Below, piece after piece: positions 47,990 through 58,779 of a DNA stretch of 64,000 nucleotides. Positions within the stretch are counted from its first letter, which is position 1. The number at the start of each line of letters is the position of its first letter. The notes beneath the pieces were generated by a model that saw nothing but the letters and a program-made list of their open reading frames with translations, was not told the origin of the DNA and ran no database searches. The translations under genes and the position numbers were made by a program. The DNA comes from Caprimulgus europaeus (Eukaryota > Chordata > Aves > Caprimulgiformes > Caprimulgidae). The stretch spans positions 9,555,686 to 9,619,685 of the forward strand of contig OU015534.1 in assembly GCA_907165065.1 (NCBI GenBank). The letters run 5' to 3'.

Positions 47990-48910
47990 CCTAATATCCA
48001 CTAGAGGTGAAGTATTTCTTGGGGTGGAACTGAGGGCTTTTTTTGGGTATTGGTTTGTTAAGGGTCTGGTTTTTTAGGGTTTTTTTTAATGGCACTGTAT
48101 TAGCTTGGGGGTTTTTTATAGAATAAGATTAAGGAAAGATTAAATAAATTTGTTATTTGTTCTACTGTTTTTTTAAATAAGATCTTTGATAATGCTGGAG
48201 CAAAACATTTTGACAAATAGGATGTATTTTTTTCTGGCTTAAAATTTCTTTAATTTAAAATTATATTTCCTTAAAAAAAAACAACAAATAAACAAAAAAA
48301 CCCCAGCAGAATTGAATGGAAAGGCCTCAAAATGCTTTAAATAAAATATTTCAGTTGATTGAATGTAGGAATTTTTTTCTGATTTTTGGTACATGTGAAA
48401 TTAAGATATTTTAATGAGAAAACACATAACATCTTGGAAAACTATGCCAGCAATGTTTGCAGGACACAATGTCATCACTTCTGTTCAAAAACAAGAGAGG
48501 GCCAAATTCCCCGTTGGCCTAATCCTGGCAAAGCAAAGGGCATTAGATCAGGAGAGGATTTATCCTCCAGAAAAAAAATGATCTTTTTTTTTCTTATAGG
48601 TAGAGCATCCTCCACACTGGTGTAAATCACTGGGATACAGCAGAGGATATGGCCTCACACTTTTTAAATGATTCCCATCAAAAAGCTGGTGGGAGCCAGC
48701 ACAGCTTCACAGCAGCAGAGCTCTTCTCCAGCGCGGGGATCTGTACAGACCAGGCTTTGTACTGGAACGAGAGCAGCCTGGCCACCAAAGTCCCTGAACT
48801 CACTGCATTCATTTGCACTGTACCCACGATTTCTAAGCTGTTCCCCTCTTTCTTTTATTTTTTTTTTTTTTCTCCTTAAAAATAGGATTTAAACCAGTCC
48901 AGGGGAAAAA
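47990..48910. other. Low-complexity G/T- and A/T-rich stretch, no gene
   Basis: G/T-rich runs from 48020 to 48115, A-rich runs near 48272-48300 and a poly-T tract at 48848-48861. No repeat family and no coding signal was recognised. Confidence 0.55.
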
Positions 48911-48914
48911 AAAG

Positions 48915-49215
48915 CTCCTCCGCTGCCCATCCGTCACCGCGCTGGGGAGCAATGGAGAGCGGCGGTGAGAGCAGCAGGGCCTTTCAAACACAGCACCAGG
49001 TCCAACCTATTGTTACCTAACTCACCCACGGAAAATAGAGTCCGATATTTCCCTGGAATCCAAAACGATCTACCACAGCAATTTTCATTACTCCAAGAAA
49101 AAGAGAGAGAGAGAGAAAGGAGGGGAGGGAGGAAAAAAAAAAAGACATTACTTCTCTGAATTACACGCCACTTTCATAATTCTCCCTGAAGTACCACACA
49201 GGGACTGTGTTGAAG
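48915..49215. other. Small CpG cluster followed by purine-rich tract
   Basis: Six CpGs lie within about 50 bp at 48918-48965 (CCGCTG, CCGTCACCGCGC, GCGGCGG). A GA-rich tract at 49097-49144 ends in poly-A. No gene was recognised. Confidence 0.45.
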
Positions 49216-49224
49216 GGAGGAAAA

Positions 49225-49520
49225 TGAAAACAGCTGTGGAGGTTTTGGGTTACACTGCAGCTCCGTGCTGCCTTTGGCCCTTGCCCACCAGTGCAGTTTG
49301 TTCTAATCCTGGTCATGAATGTCCGTATTTGTTACCGCTTGCTAAGGCGAGTCTTCTGCCTCTTGGAATAATAAAAACTGTTGTGCGCTTATCTGCTAAG
49401 CTTCTTCGACAGTTGCAAAAAGTCATCAAGTCAGCAACGCGCCCGGCACCCGCTGTCACTCACAGGGGCTGCCCATGGCTGGGACAGCAGCGCTGGCAGA
49501 CGGGGCTCGTGTGTGGACAG
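49225..49520. promoter_or_regulatory. Candidate regulatory block with retained CpG; part of a 168-codon open frame
   Basis: Non-repetitive sequence with many CpGs (near 49262, 49323, 49336, 49347, 49386, 49408 and 49438-49452). An open frame of 168 codons (49224-49730) crosses it. Its product shows no known domain, and its second half runs into low-complexity Lys/Phe encoded by an A/T run at 49600-49630, so it is probably accidental. A short unrecognised exon is possible but not supported. Confidence 0.33.
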
Positions 49521-49529
49521 GGGCTGAGG

Positions 49530-50230
49530 GGCTGGGGGAAATCCGTGCCCCCCCATAGGGTTGGCAATTGCCCTCACACCCCAGAGCTACCCTTTCTCCT
49601 TTTTTTAAAAAAAAAAAAATATTTTTTTAAATTTCTGCTACATGTTCCTCAGAACAAAGAAAGCATCTCCATCAGTCAACCAGCTCCTAAAATAGGTCGC
49701 ATCGTTTTCAGAAGGGATTTTGGCTCCTGAGACAGATTTTGATGAATACGAGGTGGCTTGCTTTCAGCAGGGCTGTGATTTAGAGCCATGCAGCCCTCCC
49801 TTCTTTGCTGTCACAGACCCCGCCGTGCCGGCCAGGTCTCCTCTCCGTCCTCCACTCTCCCTTCAGGTCCACTGTGCTGCCATACTATTTCCTGCTCCTG
49901 GGCTCCTATTTTCTCCCTAATCCTTGACTTCCTCCACACTCTCCAAATAGTTCTCCTCGGCCTCAACTTTATTAACTTAAGCTGTTTATTCTTCTGCCAC
50001 TAGAAAGTAATTCTGCACATTCCCTTTTCCTCTCCTCCTTGCGTCCCCCTACCCCCATCCCCAACCTCGCTGCATGCTGAGAAACTATTCACCCCTTTAG
50101 AGAACAGCATATATTTTTTTCCCCCAATGCATTTGGGAGAGACAAGTTGGGGGGGCTGAGTTCCTGGCAGCTCCTCACCAGAGGATCGTATCTGTTTTTA
50201 ATTTAGATAGTTAAAAATCACAGCCCCGCT
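49530..50230. other. Unassigned pyrimidine-rich DNA
   Basis: A/T homopolymers at 49599-49630, then C/T-rich sequence from 49780 to 50070. No splice-supported exon or known element was recognised. Confidence 0.5.
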
Positions 50231-50244
50231 GGAATCTGGAAGAG

Positions 50245-50410
50245 GAGCGTGTGTGCGTCTCTGCGTGTGTGGTTATATAGGCGCACATTGTGTTTGTCTG
50301 TATGGAAATAGGGTGACATGTTTATTGTGTGTGTGCACGCGTGTTGTTTTTGCTCATGTGGAAATGGTGTGGTGCGTTGTTTGTAGCCTGTGAGATGCTT
50401 GCGTCTGCGT
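50245..50410 (+). repeat. TG-rich degenerate tandem repeat, about 56-bp period
   Basis: Two diverged units share, in order, a GCAC/GCGC start, a TGT-rich segment, the word TGGAAAT (50303-50309 and 50359-50365, 56 bp apart) and a GGTG...TTGTTTGT-like end. The preceding 35 bp are also TG/CG-rich. It is a decayed minisatellite with several CpGs. Confidence 0.55.
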
Positions 50411-50419
50411 TACATCCGC

Positions 50420-51055
50420 CGAGCCTGACGTTTCTCTCTGTGTGGGAAAGTCCAAGAGACCAGCTGACTGTGATATCCACTAAATATCAGCCAGCTCCAC
50501 CACGGTAACCTGAAAACCTCCCCTGGGGAATCCAGCACACAGCACAACACCTTGGGAGGAGATGCAGACCAGAGAGTAGGAGTTTAGCCGTGGCCATGGA
50601 CCTGGAAACACAAGCACCTGTGCTTAAACACCTCTGGTCCTGCACAGAGCAATAGCGGTGTGGTACAGACAGGGGTTACACCTCTGAAGGACAAGCTGGA
50701 TGGGCAGCATCAGGCCATGTGTGCAGTCATGGCCAAGGAAAGCCAGCAAGCAACTGGTTTCTACTGGTACATCTCTCCTTAGCAGAGACAACAGAAAGCT
50801 CAGCTATATTTCATGTTCCTCAGCTCCAAAACCTGAGGATCGTTATTTCCACGTGCAATACACACACATATCTATACATTAAAAAGCTTATATAGGACTA
50901 TATACATAAACACATGCACACCTACAGTGTCTTCCACATAACTCTCCATGAACACATACATGGGACTATGGCAAGCACCATGTGAAGATCACGAGGCAGC
51001 GCGGAGGGGAGGCTGGGGTAATGCCTCTGCCTCTAATGCAGCTCACTTCCTCTCC
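50420..51055. other. Unassigned intergenic or intronic DNA
   Basis: No gene or known element was recognised. Short CA/TA runs lie near 50858-50915. Confidence 0.5.
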
Positions 51056-51059
51056 GAAT

Positions 51060-51200
51060 CCCAGCAGAAGTGACTTATTACAGGAGCTTATAAAAATTCC
51101 CCTGAAGAATAATTGCAAAATGAAACAAATTGTGCTAATTGGCGGCCAATAATTTCACCAGGGACGGAGGCTATTAGACCAGCCGGGAAGGTCCTTGTCT
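51060..51200. promoter_or_regulatory. Candidate conserved regulatory block with inverted CCAAT boxes
   Basis: ATTGGCGGCCAAT at 51138-51150 places two CCAAT boxes in mirror orientation around a 3-bp CGG centre. It is preceded by AAGAATAATTGC (about 51105-51116) and AAATTGTGCTAATTGG (51128-51142), and followed by CTATTAGACC. CpGs survive near 51143, 51165 and 51184. Non-repetitive; the texture is strongly enhancer-like. Confidence 0.48.
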
Positions 51201-51209
51201 CCACTCCAC

Positions 51210-51760
51210 CTTCCTCCAGCTGGGACAAGCCCTGGGTAAGGGGAAAACATAGTGAAAGCATATTTTTAGGGAGCAATTAATTGTGTCTCCATCAAAGGGG
51301 AACCAAAAATCACTGTCTGTTCAGAGCTGCTCTTGGCAATGGGCATATCCCAGTGGCAGGGTTCACCCATGAGCAGACAGACAGACATCCCTGAGACTGC
51401 TCCCAGCGCTTCACTATCCATTCAGTTAATTTTTTTTTCTGATGGATACAAAGCCACCTTCCAGCAGTCTAAGCCTGCCACCTCGTATGTTACCCACGGC
51501 AGGCGGGGAGCACGGGTAATTCACTTGTCTGCTGCTCCTTTGGGATATTCAAAGAATATTCTCACGTCTCCCACAGTCTCTAGACTACAGAGTGCGCTTC
51601 ATCTGTCTAGTCCTCTTTGACCACCTCAGGAAACCTCAGCTCCTTCTTGTTGTTTTTCTCTGTACTCCTGAACTGCCGAGGGAACAAATTCCTTGTAGCG
51701 TTAACCAGTATTTTTGGCCTCTGCTCAACAGCTGACCCAAGAGGAGATGTTCTTTTGAGA
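51210..51760. other. Unassigned intergenic or intronic DNA
   Basis: Open frames of up to 147 codons overlap here on both strands, without recognisable domains. Confidence 0.5.
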
Positions 51761-51761
51761 C

Positions 51762-51788
51762 CAAAAAAAAAAAAAAAAGAAAAAAAGA
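51762..51788 (+). repeat. A-rich low-complexity tract
   Basis: A homopolymer of about 16 A with G interruptions. No retroposon body was recognised upstream. Confidence 0.85.
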
Positions 51789-51904
51789 GAACCCAGAATA
51801 TCCCCCTCCCCCTTTTCCTCTTCCTCCAAAAAAATAAAATAATCACACAAGTGATGAAAAATGGGCCATGTATAAAGAACTGCAGACCCCAGGGGCAGCT
51901 CTGG

Positions 51905-52110
51905 ATTGAACTCCCTATTTATACATGGTTTTACATTATTATTTACTACAGTAATCAATGTAAAAACACTGCCTACCCTAGCAACCCCTGTGTCATATGG
52001 TGTGTATACATCACCTCTGGGAAGCAGGTCAGCTCTATAAAGAAAATCAGCCATATTTAACGTGAAACTCTGTAGTTTTTACAATGTTTTTAAAAATGTT
52101 TTACAACATG
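51905..52110. promoter_or_regulatory. Weak candidate regulatory block
   Basis: AT-rich segment with a MEF2-like CTATTTATA near 51916-51924, a TTACATTATTATTTACTA stretch near 51930-51947 and GTAATCAATG near 51951-51960. Non-coding. Selected on texture. Confidence 0.3.
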
Positions 52111-52119
52111 TAGAAATGC

Positions 52120-53310
52120 TTCCATAAAAGCAGACTTATTAATCCCAGTTTTAAGCTGTCTTTTAAAGTGTAGTTTTCTTACACAAATATTTTCCTTGTC
52201 TCCCCACTGCTCCCTGCCCCCTCTCCTTTAAATAATGTTATAACAGAAAAAGAACCAGGTCCTCAGACAGGGAAGGCAGCTCAGCACCATCCATCTCCAC
52301 AGACCCCCAATTTCCCCCCAGAAGACAGTGGTGGAAAAGGACCTTCTCCTTGCCTATCCCAGAGGAGATAGCTCTCCTGGGCACTATCAACAACTGTGGG
52401 TATCTGTAGGATTTAACATGTTTTCTTACACTTTTCCCAAGACTGAGAGCCTTTGCATCAAGTGTGAGGTTCTCAACCAAGAAGCCTAAATTAGGAACTT
52501 AACTGAGGCCCTTTCCCCACCAAGGGAGAGTTATAGACAACTCAGGTCTGAATTGCCCCCTGGGGATACCTATCCCTTATTAATGCTGGAAAGAGTCTAG
52601 TGTAATTACATGCCTGATTTAGGAATGAGATGCAAAACAAACTCAGGCCCTATTCCTGGAGTTGCTTCCCTACTCAGTAACCACCACCTGGAGCCCCAGG
52701 AGGGCTGCCCACCACACCCTGCCCACACCTCTGCCAGCCCCCCGGCCCTGCTTCCCACCGCAGCATCGGAGGTACCACGGGTCCAACCAAGAAGCATCAG
52801 GGCTGTGCAAAAGGGACAACATCATCACACCACGGATCCAACTCGGGGCTGCACAGCGCTGCTGACAGTGGTACTTCAGCTCCTGGCCACCCGTGAAATT
52901 GTAATTCAGTTTTTCAATGATGGAGAGGAGGAGAGAGATCCCAGGATCACTCAGGGAGGGCACCATTCCCATAGCAGGGATTTTGCAGGGAGACAGCCCA
53001 GCAGCTCCCGGTACGTGTGCCCTGGGAAGAGGCTGTGGTACAGAGGTGAGCTCTGCAGCAAGCCTCACAGCTGAGCCCCCAGTCCTCCCACCTGAGTAAA
53101 GCCACAGGAATGAAGTCCATTTTTGTGAGATCTTTGCTTAAATCTGCCTGGCAACATCTCTGAGGAACACTACAGATCAGAAAAGTGCTGTACAAATGAC
53201 AGCTCTGTATTACTGCTTTAGTGATGACCAATATATTAACAAAAATCCATTGCATTGGCATTTGAAGTTTTGATCAGATAGATAAATAAAAATTAGCTGC
53301 CCTATCCATC
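52120..53310. other. Unassigned DNA, GC-rich centre
   Basis: GC-rich from 52670 to 53090 with overlapping open frames of 132-154 codons on both strands. None has a recognisable domain, and frames open on both strands at once are expected where stop codons are rare. No exon was supported. Confidence 0.5.
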
Positions 53311-53314
53311 CTAT

Positions 53315-53465
53315 TTCTAATCCTCACAGTAATTTATTTTGAGTAACAGCTCATTTTACAGGTAGCAAAACCGAGACAGATAGACTTGGTAACTTGCCCG
53401 AGGTCACACATTCTTTCTAAATCCTGACGGTCAGTGTTCAAAAACATCACATCTTTACTATAAGG
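53315..53465 (-). mobile_element. MIR-type SINE relic, antisense
   Basis: On the plus strand the landmarks of an inverted MIR occur in order: TAATCCTCACAGTAAT (53318-53333), CATTTTACAGGTAGCAAAACC (53352 onward), GAGACAGATAGACTTGGTAA, then CTTGCCCGAGGTCACACA (53393-53410), almost the MIR 'ACTTGCCCAAGGTCACACA' signature, and a diverged tail. The CpG-containing 'GCCCGAGG' variant and the long match make this the best preserved SINE relic in the window. Confidence 0.65.
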
Positions 53466-53474
53466 ACTGGATGC

Positions 53475-54605
53475 TGCAATATTTCAGCGATGGGGGACAG
53501 GACTGCTTGTCCCTGCCATCTGGCTAGACCTATTCACACCCACCACCGGCCTCATCTCTGTAATAAGCTTGACCGCTCTGATGGGGGGATGATGTTTATC
53601 TTTCCCCCTCGCCCGCGACCCCACTCCACAGCTTCTCTTGCTGGTCCTTCATTGGACCCAGATTTTCACCCTGCCTGCTGTTTTTCCAGCAGTAGAATTT
53701 TGGCTCCTGGCAGACTGGAGAGACATTTCTGTCAGCAGCTGAGGAATTCCCTTTGTGTCTTTCCTGAGTTTAGGCTCACCTTGATGCTAGTCTCTGACCC
53801 CTCTTTAATACAGAGGAATGTGTGAAAAATTTATTCCCCTTTTCATTAAGAACTCATTTAAATTCACCAAAAGGTGACCCGGCTCCCTCCACTGTGGCTA
53901 TATTGTTCTCTGCAAAGCTGTTTTATTCCTGACTTTAAGTTCAACAGAAAAGTGAGATCTCACTTCCACTGATCCAATAGTTTAATTCTTTGGCATTGAC
54001 AATGAATAAAACATGGAGACACATTTGAGGTACATTTCTCATGCTCATAAACAGTCTGACCAGCTATGAGGAAAGGCTGTGTGTCCCTGGGTGTAGCATC
54101 CTCCTCATAGCTTGCTTAATTAGTAACTGTGGTAAGAATGGGAATTTGATTTTCCATTAAAAACTTAGAAAAATATTTGTTTTGTTTATTTGTTTTTCAC
54201 AACACACAAAGCATAAGCCAAACCCATCATTTCTACTCTGGCTTGTTTTGGTTTTTTTGACAAGTGAAAAATTGACAATCCTAGTCTTGAAGTGTTTGGG
54301 GGCTGATCTGGAAAAGGTGCCAATGCAAATAGTGTCATCCTTTGTGCAAAACTTCATGAAAAAAAAAAAGCCATTTTTCAGCCAAAAAGCACTTTGGAAA
54401 AATCAAAGCCCAATTGTCAACTCACTCTATTCTCAATCTGATTCTTATTAACGTTTCTTAATCTTCTGTGTGCTCAAAGCTGGACATGTTTCTGCAATGT
54501 GTGTAGCTGGGGCACGGCACTCTGTGGGCACAGCATGGAGATACACAGAGCTGGATGCAGCACAAGGGTTATCAGGAAAGACAGCGAAGGACCTTGCCCA
54601 GACGA
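53475..54605. other. Unassigned intergenic or intronic DNA
   Basis: No gene was recognised. The part near 53860-53995 has some enhancer-like texture without a distinct motif cluster. A poly-A run lies at about 54359-54369. Confidence 0.5.
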
Positions 54606-54611
54606 CCCCAT

Positions 54612-54905
54612 CACAGAATCATAGAATGGGTTGGAAGGGACCCTTAAAGGCCTTGGAAGGGACCTTTAAAGGCCATCTAGCCCTACCCCCTGCAGTGAGT
54701 AGACACATCTTCAACTAAATCAGGTTGCTCAGAGCCCCATCCAACCTGACCTTGAATGCTTCCCGGGATGGGGCTTGTACCACCTCTCTAGGCAACCTGG
54801 GCCAGGGTTTAATCACTCTCATTGTAAAAAATTTCTTCCTTCTATCTAGTCTAAATCTCCCACCTTTTAGTTTAAAACCGTTACCCCTCATCCTATCGCA
54901 GTGAT
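54612..54905 (-). mobile_element. CR1 LINE, 5'-truncated 3' end, antisense
   Basis: Read on the minus strand, an open frame (within 54715-54948) encodes the C-terminal tail of the CR1 ORF2 reverse transcriptase, with the blocks RGNGFKLKGGRFRLD, KKFFTMRV, RLPREVV, and FKVRLDGALSNL before the stop. The 3' untranslated part continues to CAGAATCATAGAAT at 54614-54627 on the plus strand, the reverse complement of the ATTCTATGATTCTG-type CR1 end. A 22-bp tandem duplication (54631-54652 and 54653-54674, one mismatch) lies in the 3' region. The 5' boundary is approximate. The copy is fragmentary and cannot move on its own. Confidence 0.94.
54631..54674 (-). repeat. 22-bp tandem duplication inside the CR1 3' end
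   Basis: Two adjacent units, 54631-54652 and 54653-54674, differ at one base (CCC against CCT in the middle). The normal CR1 3' end has one unit. The duplication probably arose by slippage after insertion or is shared by a small CR1 subgroup. Confidence 0.9.
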
Positions 54906-54914
54906 GGCAAGGGC

Positions 54915-56935
54915 AGAGAAGGCAATACCTTGTCGCCCTCTTAACCAAAGGGAAGGTAAGCCAGGGGTAGGGAGGTAAAAGCGCGCAGGGGCTGTAGTAC
55001 TCCCCTCTTCCCTATAAGCTTTACTTATCTCATACCCAGCCAAGACATGTTGAGCAATCTACTCAACATCATCCCTTTCTGGTGCTTTGACCACCAAACT
55101 GCCATTCATTTCTCCCAGCACAGTGGGACTGCTAGGTAGAGATACCCATGACGACCCTCCCACAAGCACCTTAATTGCAAGAGACCTGCTCCACCACTGA
55201 TGTCCCCAGCATGTCGGGAGAAGCTGGCTATCCAGCATAAGCCACAAACAGCTGCAGTTTTCCTTATTTGTGTCACTTGTGTATTTGGTTTGCAGAGAGG
55301 AGGAGGAAAAGGCCCTAATACAATTTATTTTTTAAATGAACCTATTTAAAACTATGGATGCCGACTTTTCAGTAGTCTTCTGGGGGCTGTTACAAAGGGG
55401 CCCTGGTTGAAATCTATCTGAAGGGAGTTAACCACAGGCCTTTGCTCACACATGTGGTATAATGTAGGTTCTTTATTGCTTTTCTTTACTCCCCACACAC
55501 ACACATTTAAGATACTCGGAGTGGAGCTTTTCTAAATATCTTACAAGTGTGTTTGTGTGTACGCTGGATTTATGGCAGAAAGGGGAACCTACTTCTGCCC
55601 TCAATTAAGGAAACCCATGAGCAAGCAGGACTCAACACCAAGCTCAACACAAGAGCCAGGATGGAGCAGCTGGAGGAGAGTGTAACACAGCCTAGTGATA
55701 CTCGGAGATGACAAATCCTCCAGTCTTATCAGAATGAGTTTACTTCCCAGGATCTCAGGAGAAAGGGAGCCAGTGCATCAGGGAAGGCTGCTAGACTCAA
55801 GACTCATGCATCCCCCTCCAGAGAGAGAGAAGGTCATCTGACCCTCCATGTCTAAAGCTTGGTCCTGCAAAGAGCCAAGGCTTGGATTCATCTCCTCTAG
55901 CTTTTGGGCAGACAGCTGAGGCACACAAACTGGGAGCACGGTCACCTGAGACTCCCTCTCTGGTCAAAGGACAGATATCAGCTCCCTCAGGGGTAGGCTT
56001 AAGGCCTTAGACCATGTCCAAAATATCTGTTGGAGGTGTTTCTGCCTCTCTGCTGCCTGTTCAGCCACCTAGGCTCAGGTTGGGTATTTGCAAGCGCAGA
56101 TGCATGTCCTCCTCTCCCCCAAGCACCACTGCAATTGCAGGGCTTCAGGCTGGGAGTGGGATGAGCCAGACTTCACCTATCACAGCCCAAGCCAGTGCAC
56201 CAGGGAAGGAATATTTGAACCACCTACCATGGCAAACGTAGGTGTTGACAAAGACATCTGTGTTCAAGAGTCATGAGCAGCTCAGGTCACCTACCACCCA
56301 TTGATACCAGATCCAGACTCCTTAACCACAGGGAAGACACAGAGAACTGTGCTTCAACCATCTAATACTGGCACCTAATTGTCACACCTACTGCTCCCCC
56401 TTGATTGTCACGAGCAGCCAGGATCACTGGATGGGAGATCAGCTGAACATCTTCTCCCTATCACACCAAGTGTCCTGAGTTGGTCCTAGATCCTCTCTAG
56501 CCACCCCTCACCTTGGAGTCTAGATTTGCACCAGTTTTCAACAGCAGGCTTTCCAGATGCCTGGAGATGTTGTGCATTGGGTGGTGTCACAAAGGGACAG
56601 AAGCTCAGCTGGTGTAGATCAGCCCTGATTGGCTGAAGTCAGCAGTTGAAGACAGCCCAAAGTTGGCATCCCAACATTTAAGATTCCACAAATCGCAAAT
56701 CCAACCCCATTTTTAACCTTGTGGGTTTTTGGAGCTCTGCCTTGCTGTGGTAATGTGCTCTTAACATTGTTTCTTCCCTGGTATGCGTGCTATATTAGCA
56801 CACATGCACACGCGCACCCTGTATACACAGAAAGTCTATAAAACAGGGCACTCATATAATTTTAAAATAGACAAATCAGTTTAAAGCATTAAAGCAAATC
56901 TGGTAAAAGAAAATCTCTCCTGGGTTGACATTTTG
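54915..56935. other. Unassigned intergenic or intronic DNA
   Basis: No gene or known repeat was recognised. A CA run near 55492-55505 and a CA/CG run near 56799-56830 are simple sequence. Confidence 0.5.
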
Positions 56936-56939
56936 TTTG

Positions 56940-57115
56940 CCAAGTTTTAGCTTGGAATGAATTTTTATGACTGAGTTATAAACCCTCGAAATAGTGGTTT
57001 ATAATGGAAATCTTGACAAATCCTTAACACTGGCCCCATTGTAACATATTCTGTACATTTCCCATTGATCTATGGTAATAACAAGTTTTATATAAAACAT
57101 TTTAACCATGGGAGT
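56940..57115. promoter_or_regulatory. Candidate conserved regulatory block
   Basis: AT-rich non-repetitive segment with a mirrored pair of TTATAAACC (56976-56984) and GGTTTATAA (56996-57004) words, perfect 9-bp reverse complements across 11 bp, followed by CCCATTGATCTATGG near 57061-57075. Non-coding. Confidence 0.4.
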
Positions 57116-57119
57116 GACG

Positions 57120-58195
57120 TGGTTATCTTCAGGCTTCCAAAAATATTTTTCAAATAAATAGATGGCTTTTTCAATTGGGCAAAATAAAGAAATTGAACAT
57201 CGAAAATGACATCTAAATTTTCATCTGGATTAGGGAAAAAAAAAAAAAAATCACAATAATCCAGAACCCATGATGGTTTTTTGACTGAAAAGCCACCACT
57301 GACTAAGCAGCAATTCTGGTCTGTTATAACTCTCAACACCGGATGGGGTATTAGCCACGAGCAACAGAAATGACTTTCTTAGAGGATTAGCTGTAGGACT
57401 GAAACAATAAGCAACTTAAAAAGAAAGCTATTCCCTGAGCAGGCAAGCTGATAAACCAGGATTCAAAGGATTTGTGTGCTAGGTCCCCAAAACCTCCTTC
57501 TCTCCCACAAGACACCTGCTGCCTTTGCCCCAACAGCTCCCCACCACTGCCCTGTCTTGGGCTTAACCCAGGCTTGGGCTACCTGGCGTGTCTAACCCAG
57601 GTACCACCGGCTTTCAGCTCTGCTGAGGCTGAGGACATGATGCTGTAGGGATGAGGAGCAGCAGGAGATGTGTGTTTTATCCTGCCCTTGATATTGCAGT
57701 GGTGGTGATGGGTGCTTCAGGGATGGGACCAGGTGAGGGGCAGGTAAGGTGCCTTTCCTCAGCACCTTCCACCCTCAAACCTGTGTTTGACCACCATACT
57801 CAATCCTGGGTTCACAACTCACAAAATATCCCCTTAAACTCCAAAACACAGGAGGTCTTTAGACAGGCAGCCTCCCTGGGGGCAGAGAAAGGCAAACAGT
57901 CATTTTCAAGGCAATTATATCTGCAAAAGTACTTTAGTCTGTTGACTAGCCAATGCTGAGACTGCAGGCACACGAACTCAAGCAGCAATAAAAATTCTGT
58001 CCTCTTTTTTTTTCCCCTGATGATGTTACAAGCTCTGTCTCTGAAATACTTTTAAACCTGAGTTTTCTTAATATCTGAAAAATGCACAGTCTTCATGTAA
58101 TTATGAGGTACTAGGGGTATTTTGGGGTGTCTTTAGGGCTATCTTTTTGAAGATATTTAGATATTGAATGAGATGTGAGATGAAGATGTTAAGAG
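57120..58195. other. Unassigned intergenic or intronic DNA
   Basis: A poly-A tract at 57236-57250 and mixed sequence without a recognised gene or repeat. Confidence 0.5.
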
Positions 58196-58199
58196 CTTT

Positions 58200-58420
58200 T
58201 TGTGAACTGGAGTGCAAAGGGATGAATCATGTAATGTGGATTTATTTGCTTTAAGGTAACATATCTTGTCCAAGTGAGTTTTCCAGCTCTCTTCTGAATT
58301 AACTGAAGAAGGCACCTTCGTGAGATGATTCAGATCATCCTAAAACAGTCAAGATGAATCACTACCTGGACATACCTATCTCTCTTTCCCTGATTACAGA
58401 GGGAACCTAAATGAGCAACC
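58200..58420. promoter_or_regulatory. Candidate conserved regulatory block
   Basis: Non-repetitive sequence with GATGAATCATGTAATGTGG near 58221-58239, a GATGAT / ATCATC inverted repeat at 58324-58339 and a repeated GATGAATCA word near 58353-58361. Non-coding. Confidence 0.35.
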
Positions 58421-58779
58421 CTGATAATTCCCCTGAACAGAGCTGAATGACTTGTCTTGGTAAAGCAAGTATTTGGACTTGCACCTACATCCCCCTCAGC
58501 AAGCCTGGAACTACCTCATTTACATCCAATCGAAGGGCAAAAATGGGTATTTTGAGAGTTCATAAACAGGCACATGAAATAAAGCTACTTCTGCACAAAC
58601 AGATGCACATGTACACAGAGAAGAACAGTTGCTGCAAAGCCTGACTTGCCCTCACTGATAAAAGCAACTTCCTCTTCATGCAATCTTCCCAGACCATAGG
58701 TCTGAATTCCTGCACTTGCATCCAAGGGAGCCAGCCATTTCCATCTCTGATGCATTCCTCTTAGAAACCGATTACTACA

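Noticed and set aside
49224-49730. 168-codon open frame as an exon or small gene
   Set aside because: No known domain, and the end runs into Lys/Phe encoded by an A/T low-complexity run. CpG content explains the lack of stops in the first half.
52610-53074. 154-codon open frame and a 132-codon antisense frame
   Set aside because: Both strands are open at once in GC-rich DNA where stops are rare, and neither product is recognisable.
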